Assembly: GCA_002338895.1 (NCBI GenBank)
Contig: DDJH01000109.1
Coordinates: forward strand, 1-6,652
Direction of reading: 5' to 3'
Length of the DNA stretch: 6,652 nt
Source of the DNA: Lentisphaeria bacterium UBA1829
Lineage (GTDB): Bacteria > Verrucomicrobiota > Lentisphaeria > Victivallales > UBA1829
Position 1 is the first letter of the stretch. Each line of letters opens with the position of its first letter. The notes beneath the pieces are model-generated. The model was not told where the DNA came from and did no database searches. It saw nothing but the letters and a program-made list of their open reading frames with translations. Made by a program: the position numbers and the translations under genes. Shown piece after piece: positions 1 to 6,047 of the stretch.

Positions 1-96
1 ATTTGCCGTTTTTGAGTAAACATCATGCCGCGTTGAATTGAGTTAAATTGACCTGCATTGTCCTGAGTAAATCATTTCGTCCGTTATAGGAAGGCG
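1..96 (+). promoter_or_regulatory. Non-coding leader upstream of the CBM9-like gene
   Basis: All three forward frames carry stops here (for example at 13, 34, 49 and 64 in the frame of the downstream gene), so this is probably intergenic and likely holds the promoter of the 97-1484 gene pair. It contains ATTG three times at exactly 10-base spacing (37-40, 47-50, 57-60) and TGAGTAAA twice (13-20 and 64-71). TTGACC at 48-53 could be a -35 box, but no convincing -10 box lies 16-18 bases downstream; the nearest A/T-rich hexamers (TAAATC at 68, TTATAG at 84) are badly spaced. The regulatory role is therefore inference. Confidence 0.25.
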
Positions 97-609
97 GTGT
101 CCGGCGGGAGCTGGACGGTCGGAAATGCCGCCCGCTGCTCTGTGACATGGGAGAAGGAGGATCTTCTATTCCGCGCCTTCGTGCAGGACTCCTCGCCGTC
201 CGGGAACAGCGATTCCCATGCACCGTGGAAACAGGATTCGATTGAGTTGTTTGTGGATTCCGATCCGTTGAATTTTTCTTCGGCGCATCCGGCGGAATAT
301 GGACCGTCGGTATTCCGGGTGTTTCTGCTGCCGCATTCCGGAAAATTCCGTCTCTGGGACCGGAACGAGCGCGAGATTGACGGACGTTCCTGCCGTCTGG
401 AGGTTCGCAAAGAGAAAAACGGTTATTCGCTGACCTTCCGGATTCCGCGCGCCAGGTTCGGAATCGGGGAGCGCATCGGATTCGACTGCAAGATCAACGA
501 TGCCGCCGCACCCGGGGAGACAACCCGTTCCGTCAGCTGGAGCGGCAGCCCGGAAGCGTTTCGCAAGAGGTTTGTATTCAACATTATCGAAAAGGAGAAT
601 CGTCCGTGA
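97..609 (+). CDS. CBM9-like carbohydrate-binding module protein, short, probably N-terminally incomplete
   Basis: This 170-residue protein resembles family 9-type carbohydrate-binding (DOMON-like beta-sandwich) modules. The signs are a strand ending in VQD (residues 29-31), a WKQDSIELFVD block (44-54), a GYSLTFRIP strand (109-117), FDCKINDA (129-136) and a closing SWSG (147-150). Such modules bind sugars or sit beside catalytic domains; no catalytic residues are evident. The only usable start is GTG at 97, preceded by AGGAAGG (88-94); the frame is closed upstream by TGA at 64. From this start there is no signal peptide, and the usual opening strand of the family (a DGxLxDxxW-type segment about 20 residues earlier) is missing. 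The gene may therefore be a 5'-truncated remnant or a cytoplasmic stand-alone module. It ends in a GTGA overlap with the next gene, so the two are probably co-transcribed. Family assignment rests on pattern recognition only. Confidence 0.6.
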   Translation: MSGGSWTVGNAARCSVTWEKEDLLFRAFVQDSSPSGNSDSHAPWKQDSIELFVDSDPLNFSSAHPAEYGPSVFRVFLLPHSGKFRLWDRNEREIDGRSCRLEVRKEKNGYSLTFRIPRARFGIGERIGFDCKINDAAAPGETTRSVSWSGSPEAFRKRFVFNIIEKENRP

Positions 610-1484
610 AAAGAGCTGTTTTGAAAGTTGTTCTGCTGGCGGTCATGGCTGTTTCCTTCGGCGTATCGGCGGAGGAACTGAAGGCGGGACGTCTGCCGTC
701 CGTCTGCTCGTTTGCCGATGGCGTGTATCGTTTCGAGTTCCCCGGGGACCGTCAGCTCTCGCTCACCTTCCCGCTGAACTTGAAGCAGGGGGAGTATTAC
801 CGGATCGAATTCGAGGTCCGCTGCGGACGGGGGATCGAAGCGAAAAACGGCATTTCCTCTCTTCAGATCGGCGGAACAAAGCGCTATCAGGCCTTCCGCG
901 CGGGAAAGCAGTGGACGCATCATGTCAATTATCTGTACGCGGAGACGGAAAAGGGGGTCTTTTCGCTCAGTCTGAAGCCCTCCGCGCCGGATACGGTGGA
1001 GTTCCGGAATGTCCGCTGCACCCGGATCGCCGATTCGGATTTCCGGAAGAATCTGTTTCCCGACGGCGGTCTGGAATCCGCGGATCCGGCTCTCCCCGCC
1101 TGGCCCTGGCCGCAGGAGGAGTTCCTCTCCCTGAGTCGCGATGCGGGATTCCTTGTCGGTTCCTGTTCTCTGGTTCTGAAGAAGGGGACTTTGCGGCGGG
1201 CGGTGTATGCTCTCTCCTCCACGCTTCCGGTTCGTCCGGGAAAGGTGTATCAAATTGCTTTCTGGGGGAAGGCAAGCCGCAATACGCAGGTTCAGCTGAT
1301 GTTTGAATCGCTGAAGAAAGAACTTGTCGTTTCGCAGGAGTGGAGTCGTGTGGAGTGGGAGTTCTCCGTTCCCGCCGGTTTCCCCCGTCTGGGGCGCTTG
1401 CGCATCGTTCATCAGGGGGATGTGTCGGGGGAGGTGTATCTGGATGATTTCGTCTTTCGGGAGAAGGCGGATCTTCCGCAATGA
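606..1484 (+). CDS. Secreted protein with two carbohydrate-binding-like jelly-roll modules
   Basis: The 292-residue product begins with a clear signal peptide: KR at the N-terminus, a hydrophobic core at residues 4-19 and a likely cleavage after VSA (residue 22). Two beta-rich modules follow. Module 1 (about 24-140) ends in an EFRNVRC strand. Module 2 (about 149-287) opens with NLFPDGGLE, continues with PGKVYQIAFWGKAS (211-224) and closes with GEVYLDDFVF (275-284), the layout of CBM4/CBM9-type galactose-binding-like domains. No catalytic domain is present, so a role in binding glycans outside the cell membrane is inferred. The GTG start at 606 overlaps the previous stop by four bases and has AAGGAGA at 592-598, seven bases upstream, which supports this start and translational coupling. 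The gene runs convergently into the hydrolase at 1678. A lipoprotein Cys is not seen after the signal peptide. Confidence 0.75.
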   Translation: MKRAVLKVVLLAVMAVSFGVSAEELKAGRLPSVCSFADGVYRFEFPGDRQLSLTFPLNLKQGEYYRIEFEVRCGRGIEAKNGISSLQIGGTKRYQAFRAGKQWTHHVNYLYAETEKGVFSLSLKPSAPDTVEFRNVRCTRIADSDFRKNLFPDGGLESADPALPAWPWPQEEFLSLSRDAGFLVGSCSLVLKKGTLRRAVYALSSTLPVRPGKVYQIAFWGKASRNTQVQLMFESLKKELVVSQEWSRVEWEFSVPAGFPRLGRLRIVHQGDVSGEVYLDDFVFREKADLPQ

Positions 1485-1516
1485 GGGAGAAGATGTTTTA
1501 TTGTCTCTGCTGTGTT

Positions 1517-1561
1517 GCGAGGGAGGACAACCGCTTTGAAAAGCGGTTCTTCCCCCCTCGC
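1517..1561. terminator. Long interrupted hairpin between convergent genes, possible bidirectional terminator
   Basis: An inner perfect 8-bp stem, AACCGCTT (1529-1536) with AAGCGGTT (1541-1548), encloses a TGAA loop. An outer stem pairs GCGAGGG (1517-1523) with CCCTCGC (1555-1561) and GGA (1525-1527) with TCC (1551-1553), interrupted by an A/C mismatch and a small internal loop. It starts 33 bases after the stop of the 606-1484 gene, where a terminator is expected. On neither strand is it followed by a T-tract, so it is not a canonical intrinsic terminator. It may act as an RNA-stabilising or transcription-blocking structure, or be a dispersed intergenic repeat. Confidence 0.45.
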
Positions 1562-1566
1562 GCTCC

Positions 1567-1591
1567 CCGCTTTCCCTAAACTTTCAAGCGG
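1567..1591. other. Weaker inverted repeat with a 13-base loop
   Basis: CCGCTT at 1567-1572 is complementary to AAGCGG at 1586-1591, enclosing 13 bases. The same CCGCTT and AAGCGG arms also form the core of the hairpin at 1529-1548, so alternative pairings between the two structures are possible. Six base pairs with a long loop could be coincidental. Confidence 0.3.
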
Positions 1592-1619
1592 CCTTTGCGC
1601 GGATGGCGCAAAGGCGTCG
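1591..1619. repeat. Hairpin repeat, copy A (29 bases)
   Basis: The perfect 10-bp inverted repeat GCCTTTGCGC / GCGCAAAGGC (1591-1600 and 1606-1615) encloses the loop GGATG and is followed by GTCG. The whole 29 bases recur identically at 1647-1675, a period of 56 bases. The copy lies between convergent genes and has no T-tract on either side. It shares one base with the end of the preceding weak inverted repeat. Confidence 0.85.
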
Positions 1620-1646
1620 GGTACCGGCGGATGATGGTTGGGCTGA

Positions 1647-1675
1647 GCCTTTGCGCGGATGGCGCAAAGGCGTCG
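1647..1675. repeat. Hairpin repeat, copy B (29 bases)
   Basis: This is an exact second copy of the 29-base element at 1591-1619, with stem arms 1647-1656 and 1662-1671 and loop GGATG at 1657-1661. It sits immediately downstream of the minus-strand hydrolase stop codon (1678-1680), so its stem would be the first structure in the 3' untranslated part of that transcript. The 27 bases separating the two copies show no resemblance to the sequence in front of copy A, so this is not an obvious tandem duplication of a larger unit. Confidence 0.85.
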
Positions 1676-1677
1676 AG

Positions 1678-4600
1678 TTATTGACGGACGATCTCAAAGA
1701 ACGGGGTTGGTCCGTTCGGGAGTTTGGCGGTGTCGAGGTTCACGAGCCACTGTTTTCCGGTCCGTTTCATCGGGATCGGCGCACGGCGGATTCCGTTGAT
1801 GGAGAGCGGGTAGAGGAGGTAGTCTCCGTCCGCGAGATTCAATCGCATCTGGAATGTTCCGGTGTGCAGAAGCGCAGGGAATTTTCCGGGGTCCAGGACG
1901 GTCACGCGGTCCGAGGTCATCCGCATGCCGCTTGCCGCCTGTTCCGTGATGATGAGGAGAACCATCCGTCCGGATTCGGTCAGCGGTTTTCCATCCACGG
2001 AGGTGAGGGCGATGGTGGAATTGAGTCCGCGTTTGAGAATCTCCAGAACCTTGAATTTTGCACTGTTCCCGGCAAGCTGGGCGGCGCCTTCGGTTTTCGC
2101 TGTGGAGACGCTCATCGAGCAGGAGGTTTGATTCAGAAGGAGTTCTCCCGTGTCGCTTTCAAAGATCTGTGCATCCGGATTGGTCCGGTTTCCGGCGGGG
2201 AGAATCTGCCTGGATTTGAGGTAGTCCACGGTTTTCTTCAACGAGAAGGTGGATTTGTCCGCGGAGCCGACTTCGCTGAAGAAGAGTTCCATCTTCGCCT
2301 GGGATCCTCCTGCCGGGGAGAGAGTCAGACAGGCCGGACTCTTCCGGAGACGGAATGCCGAGGCGCTTTCGAACGGAACATCGGTGACGTTGAGTCCGAA
2401 TCCGGTCAGCAGCGAGAGTTTCGACTGCTCGGAATTCACGGCGCTCTCCGGCGGACAGTTCCGCAGATAGGCGGTGTCGTACGCCAGGTCGATCCGGTTC
2501 CTCGACGCACGGACATCCCCTCGGCCGAACAGACACGCTCCAAGGAACTCGTTGGCCCGGTGGATCGGCGAATCGTAGACCCGGAACGGATCCAGCGTGC
2601 TCGGCGGATTGTAGATCAGATCCGGATTCCGGTCCAGCCAGACCGCTCCCTGATGGACAAACACTCCGCCGAAATTCTGCAGCGCCGCATATGCCGGAAA
2701 CGTCAGCGCGTTCTCATACTGATACTGATTGGCATAGCAGTGGTTCTGCTCCGTGACAAAAATCGGACGGTTTGCAATCCGGGATGCGGACGCCGTCAGA
2801 AAATGCGGCACCCCGGACTCGATCGCACTGGTCTGCAGATACTGGGTCCCGACTCCTCCCCATCCTCCGCGGGGATGATTGAAGTAGGTGTTGATCGAAA
2901 CCAGATCGCAGCACTCCGCCCGCAGTCCGCTGTGACGGATCTGTTTTCCGCAGTTGTACTGTGTGACCAGTCCCTTGTATCCCATCTTCCGCAGTTCGGC
3001 CGCGCACCACATCTGGAGATCGGAAAGGTTTTGGAACAGGAATTCGTTCCAGTCCCGGTTCTCCTGATTGTTCACCCAGTACTGCTGCGGGTAGTCGAGA
3101 TCCCGGATTGTTTTCGCCTCGTTCCTGTTTCCCCATGCCTTCTTCACTCCGTCGAGCGACCCGTATTTCTTCAGAAGAGCGGCATGCCACCGGTCCAGAA
3201 GAAGCTGTTTCAGATTCTGCGGGAGACGCGCATAATAGTGAATCCCGAGCTCCAGTTCATTGCTGAACTCCATGCAGAGAATCGCCGGTTCGTCTTTCCA
3301 CGCGATTCCCGTATACGGATTCACATGGTTCAGCAGTTCGCCGACCAGTCTTTTCCACGCATTCCGGACAATCGGATCGCCGATGATGAACCGGAAGCGG
3401 TTTTCCACGGTATCCTGACTGTTCCAGTAGCGCTTTCCCATTGCGCCGTAGGTCAGATTCATATAGAAATAGATACCCTGCTTTTTCCCTTCCGCGACGA
3501 GATAGTCCATGAAGTCGAGCCATTTTGCATCGTATTGGAGATTGTTCATGTTCCGGTTGTCCGGAATGGGGCCGATGCGGAGGGCGTTGTATCCCTGACG
3601 GCGCATGAGGGAGCAGAAGAGGGGAACATCTTTTGTGCGGTCGCGTTTGATTCCTTTCCGCTCGCCGATTCGATAGAGCCGGTCGCACCCCCACTCGGCA
3701 AACCCGAAGAACCGCTGTTCGACTCCGGGAAGATTTTCAAATTCGAGTCCGCCGTTCGCAGAAAAGCGGACCCGTCCGTGCTTTCCGGCCGGTCCCGCTT
3801 CCAGAAACCGGTCGAGATCCAGCGCGGAACCCTTCTCCACCTGAAGGCCCGGGAAATCGACGATTTTCCACGAGGCATCCGGCTTGAACTCGTTCATGCC
3901 GATCGTGACTTCACGGGAAGCAAAGCTCGCCGCACCGATGATCCACACCGAATCCCCTTTTGCGGTGAAGCTGACTGCCGCAACCTCTTTCCCCGGCAGT
4001 GTGAAGCGCGAGAGATAGAAGCCGCCTTTCCCATGTTTGACCGGCACATCGTAAACTTTTTTCGCATTGGGTGCTCCGGTGATGGCGATCCAGTCGAGAA
4101 CATCCCGTCCGGAACGGATCTCGTATTCGGCATTCAGTCCGTCGGCGAAATGGAACTTGACGCTGCCGAGGGTTTTCCCTTTTGGCGTCCAGCAGGAGGT
4201 GTGGAGAAGATAGAAGTATTTCCGGCGCGGATACGGTTTCGAAAAGGAGATTTTCGCCTCTTTCAGATCGGTTTTGCAGTACGGGGAGTGGAAGGTCAGG
4301 ACCGCTTTCCCGTTGTTGGTTTTCGGGTCGATCAGACGGAACTCCATGCCGCCGAAGGAGACGAGGGACGGATCAATGCCGTGGAGATCCTCCAGGGGAC
4401 CCTGATCGGACCATCCGCCTTTGCCGTCGCCTGCGGTTTCATCGCTGAAATCCCGGTTCGCCCAGGGCCGCAGATCCACCGGCGTGACATCGCTTCCGAT
4501 GTTCAGCGCTCCGGCGAAGCGGTGCTGGAAGGAGAGTTCCGTCGGGACTCCTCCTTTGACTTTGATCGTGAAAACGGCGCGGGAGTCCGCCGACGTGAGA

Positions 4601-5070
4601 ATGCACTGTTTCCCGTATTTGACAATTCCGCGATCCGCCGTGATCCGGACCGGATACTTGGCTCCGTCGGCATAATTCCGGACTTTCCAGGTGGGACTTT
4701 TCTGTTCAAAGTCGCCGTTCGGAAGCAGAGCGCCGTTCTGGGAGATGTTGTCAAAGAAAGTCCCGTAAACCGCTTTCCTCCCCTTCGAGTAGAGACTGAA
4801 GAACTGGACGGAGACAATGCCGTCCTTTTCCGGAATGAAGGAGATTTTCCGGTATTCCCAGACTCCCTCTTTCCCGGTCAGATCAAACGAGACCGCCTTT
4901 CCGTTGAGTTCCGGCCGTTTGGGAAATTTCAGATAGACGGCTTTCCCGCCGGATTCGATTTTCGCATGGGGAGGAATGACTGAACCGTGTAGATGAACCC
5001 GTCCGGAATGAACCGCGGCGAGAGAGAGGGGCAGCAGCATCCCCGCTGCAAGAAGCAGATGAAGTTTCAT
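1678..5070 (-). CDS. Secreted multi-domain glycoside hydrolase, clan GH-A type
   Basis: The 1130-residue product starts with a signal peptide (hydrophobic core about residues 4-17, likely cleavage near residue 19; no lipobox). Beta-rich modules follow: residues 25-185 contain a CBM4/9-like NGDFE (118-122), and about 190-385 form a module with VDLRPWANRDF (198-208), GDGKGGWSDQGP (214-225), YFYLLH (285-290) and DVLDW (323-327). A TIM barrel spans about 454-850: GYNALRIG (493-500), GIYFYMNL (532-539), CMEFSNELE (599-607), DLVSINTY (722-729), FVTEQNH (771-777) and GGVFVHQGAVW (801-811). Glu605 after Asn604 is the candidate acid/base and Glu774 the nucleophile, the retaining clan GH-A pattern. The C-terminus (880-1130) looks like a beta-sandwich. 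ATG at 5070 has GGAG (5080-5083) nine bases upstream. It lies 45 bases behind the pseudopilin-like gene with no terminator between, so co-transcription is likely. Family number and substrate cannot be assigned. Confidence 0.88.
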   Translation of the reverse strand: MKLHLLLAAGMLLPLSLAAVHSGRVHLHGSVIPPHAKIESGGKAVYLKFPKRPELNGKAVSFDLTGKEGVWEYRKISFIPEKDGIVSVQFFSLYSKGRKAVYGTFFDNISQNGALLPNGDFEQKSPTWKVRNYADGAKYPVRITADRGIVKYGKQCILTSADSRAVFTIKVKGGVPTELSFQHRFAGALNIGSDVTPVDLRPWANRDFSDETAGDGKGGWSDQGPLEDLHGIDPSLVSFGGMEFRLIDPKTNNGKAVLTFHSPYCKTDLKEAKISFSKPYPRRKYFYLLHTSCWTPKGKTLGSVKFHFADGLNAEYEIRSGRDVLDWIAITGAPNAKKVYDVPVKHGKGGFYLSRFTLPGKEVAAVSFTAKGDSVWIIGAASFASREVTIGMNEFKPDASWKIVDFPGLQVEKGSALDLDRFLEAGPAGKHGRVRFSANGGLEFENLPGVEQRFFGFAEWGCDRLYRIGERKGIKRDRTKDVPLFCSLMRRQGYNALRIGPIPDNRNMNNLQYDAKWLDFMDYLVAEGKKQGIYFYMNLTYGAMGKRYWNSQDTVENRFRFIIGDPIVRNAWKRLVGELLNHVNPYTGIAWKDEPAILCMEFSNELELGIHYYARLPQNLKQLLLDRWHAALLKKYGSLDGVKKAWGNRNEAKTIRDLDYPQQYWVNNQENRDWNEFLFQNLSDLQMWCAAELRKMGYKGLVTQYNCGKQIRHSGLRAECCDLVSINTYFNHPRGGWGGVGTQYLQTSAIESGVPHFLTASASRIANRPIFVTEQNHCYANQYQYENALTFPAYAALQNFGGVFVHQGAVWLDRNPDLIYNPPSTLDPFRVYDSPIHRANEFLGACLFGRGDVRASRNRIDLAYDTAYLRNCPPESAVNSEQSKLSLLTGFGLNVTDVPFESASAFRLRKSPACLTLSPAGGSQAKMELFFSEVGSADKSTFSLKKTVDYLKSRQILPAGNRTNPDAQIFESDTGELLLNQTSCSMSVSTAKTEGAAQLAGNSAKFKVLEILKRGLNSTIALTSVDGKPLTESGRMVLLIITEQAASGMRMTSDRVTVLDPGKFPALLHTGTFQMRLNLADGDYLLYPLSINGIRRAPIPMKRTGKQWLVNLDTAKLPNGPTPFFEIVRQ

Positions 5071-5115
5071 GAATCAGATCTCCGTTATATGGTTCCAAAG
5101 TACAGGGTGTATTTT

Positions 5116-5820
5116 TTATGGATAGGTCAGGCGGTAATCGGCTCTGCGGAATCGTCCGCCGTTTGTGTAGAGCCAGCGGGTGGGGGAGTATTTGGCGTAG
5201 CAGGAGTAGAAGTCGGTTCCGCCCGCGTGACCGTCCGCATACCAGTTGTTGGTGCGGTTCCCGTGACGGAAATGGATCCCCTGAAAATTCGGACCGTGGA
5301 AACTCCAGGAGGGAAGCCCGGTGACGGTATCCACACTGTCGAACAGAACGGGAAAGAGCGAGGGGAATTTCATCCTCCGGAAATCGATGGACTGGGGATT
5401 GTTGTGAGGAAGTCCGCCGGAGATGACCGGATCGCCGTGGTTCCGGTCCACGGTGTCGCCGAGGAGGGCGTAAATCCGCATGCCGAAAGTTTTGGCATGG
5501 CGGTCCGTATCGTCCAGAACTTCCGGATACGAGGCGCAGAAGGCGGATTTCGGAATCGCTTTCCGGGAGCCGAAGATTTCCACCCCCCAGTAATAGTTGT
5601 CGGCGCCCTGTCCTGTGACAAACTGGATCGCGAGGATGTCGTTGTTCTGATCCGCGTAGAGACGGCAGCTCATCCCGGTCTGTTTCTGATTCGAAAGGCA
5701 GGAGATCTCCCGCGCTTTCTCCCGTGCGGAATTCAGCGCCGGAAGAAGCATCGCCGCGAGGATCGCAATGATCGCAATTACGATTAAAAGTTCTATTAAA
5801 GTGAAGTCTCTGTTTTTCAT
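5116..5820 (-). CDS. Prepilin-type N-terminal domain protein with H-X9-DG motif (pseudopilin-like)
   Basis: This 234-residue protein begins [18 protein letters not shown]: a short basic leader, the FTLIE recognition sequence with Glu10 (mature position 5), and a hydrophobic helix to about residue 27, as in type II secretion pseudopilins and type IV pilins. The C-terminal part carries H186-X9-D196-G197, the H-X9-DG motif of the large pseudopilin-like paralogue families of Lentisphaerota and Planctomycetota; their function is unknown. The product is probably inserted in the inner membrane, with the globular part exported. Residue -1 to the cleavage site is Asp5 rather than the Gly usual in other phyla. 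ATG at 5820 has AGGAGA (5827-5832) six bases upstream. It is the promoter-proximal gene of a likely two-gene unit with the hydrolase and is divergent from the AraC-type regulator. A structural or surface-anchoring role for the hydrolase system is inference. Confidence 0.9.
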   Translation of the reverse strand: MKNRDFTLIELLIVIAIIAILAAMLLPALNSAREKAREISCLSNQKQTGMSCRLYADQNNDILAIQFVTGQGADNYYWGVEIFGSRKAIPKSAFCASYPEVLDDTDRHAKTFGMRIYALLGDTVDRNHGDPVISGGLPHNNPQSIDFRRMKFPSLFPVLFDSVDTVTGLPSWSFHGPNFQGIHFRHGNRTNNWYADGHAGGTDFYSCYAKYSPTRWLYTNGGRFRRADYRLTYP

Positions 5821-5862
5821 CCGTTTTCTCCTGTTTGTGATCGGTTGTTTTCCGTCTTGCAG

Positions 5863-5882
5863 CGGGGGAGGGGAGACCCCCG
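5863..5882 (-). other. G/C-rich hairpin in the 5' leader of the pseudopilin-hydrolase transcript
   Basis: CGGGGG (5863-5868) and CCCCCG (5877-5882) form a 6-bp stem with an 8-base loop. It lies between the proposed start of transcription (near 5908) and the pseudopilin ribosome binding site. On the transcript strand the loop reads TCTCCCCT, whose first five bases are complementary to GGAGA of that binding site. A smaller alternative stem (GGGG 5870-5873 with CCCC 5877-5880) competes. A regulatory function is speculative. Confidence 0.3.
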
Positions 5883-5914
5883 GGAAATCCGTCGGTTTTA
5901 TTTTGTATCGCTAT

Positions 5915-5943
5915 ATTATACAGGAAACGGAACGGAAAAACAA
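5915..5943 (-). promoter_or_regulatory. Sigma-70-like promoter for the pseudopilin-hydrolase unit
   Basis: On the minus strand a perfect TATAAT (5920 to 5915) follows TTGTTT (5943 to 5938) with a 17-base spacer; TG sits directly before the -10 box. This would start transcription near 5908 and give a leader of roughly 88 bases before the ATG at 5820. The -10 box matches consensus fully, while the -35 box matches only the TTG half, as expected for a promoter needing an activator. The adjacent AraC-type regulator is the obvious candidate, by inference. Confidence 0.55.
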
Positions 5944-5987
5944 GAGAAAAATAATGACAAAGATGGTACTTTTGGTGCTCCATTCTG

Positions 5988-6015
5988 TTGAAAAAATGAA
6001 AAATGAGTGTATTTT
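5988..6015 (+). promoter_or_regulatory. Candidate promoter for the AraC-type regulator
   Basis: TTGAAA (5988-5993, five of six matches to the -35 consensus) is followed after 16 bases by TATTTT (6010-6015, four of six), itself preceded by TG. Transcription would start near 6022, about 25 bases before the ATG at 6048. It lies within an A/T-rich stretch of the divergent region, about 45 bases from the -35 box of the opposite promoter. Confidence 0.4.
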
Positions 6016-6047
6016 CAAAAAAGAAATTGGGATAACTGGAGATCATT

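Noticed and set aside
2..19. Tail of a preceding gene ending at TAA 17-19
   Set aside because: Only five sense codons are visible and the other frames also stop within 40 bases; nothing supports coding here.
423..1481. A 352-codon minus-strand open frame over the CBM-type genes
   Set aside because: It is codon-aligned antisense to the exported CBM-like gene and open for the same codon-bias reason; its product is Arg/Pro-rich with no domain features.
1591..1675. Possible minimal CRISPR (29-base repeat, 27-base spacer, repeat)
   Set aside because: Only two repeats are present, the repeat is a perfect long stem-loop, the spacer is single, and there are no cas genes in the window. A hairpin intergenic repeat fits better.
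1603..4983. A 1126-codon open frame on the + strand opposite the hydrolase gene
   Set aside because: It is codon-aligned with the hydrolase, so a stop would need a TTA, CTA or TCA codon in that gene, and those are avoided. It has no ribosome binding site or recognisable domain, whereas the minus strand has a signal peptide, a binding site and catalytic motifs.
5071..5115. Independent promoter for the hydrolase (TATAAC on the minus strand at 5089-5084)
   Set aside because: No -35-like hexamer lies 16-18 bases upstream (ATACAC at that position), and there is no terminator after the pseudopilin gene, so read-through is the simpler view.
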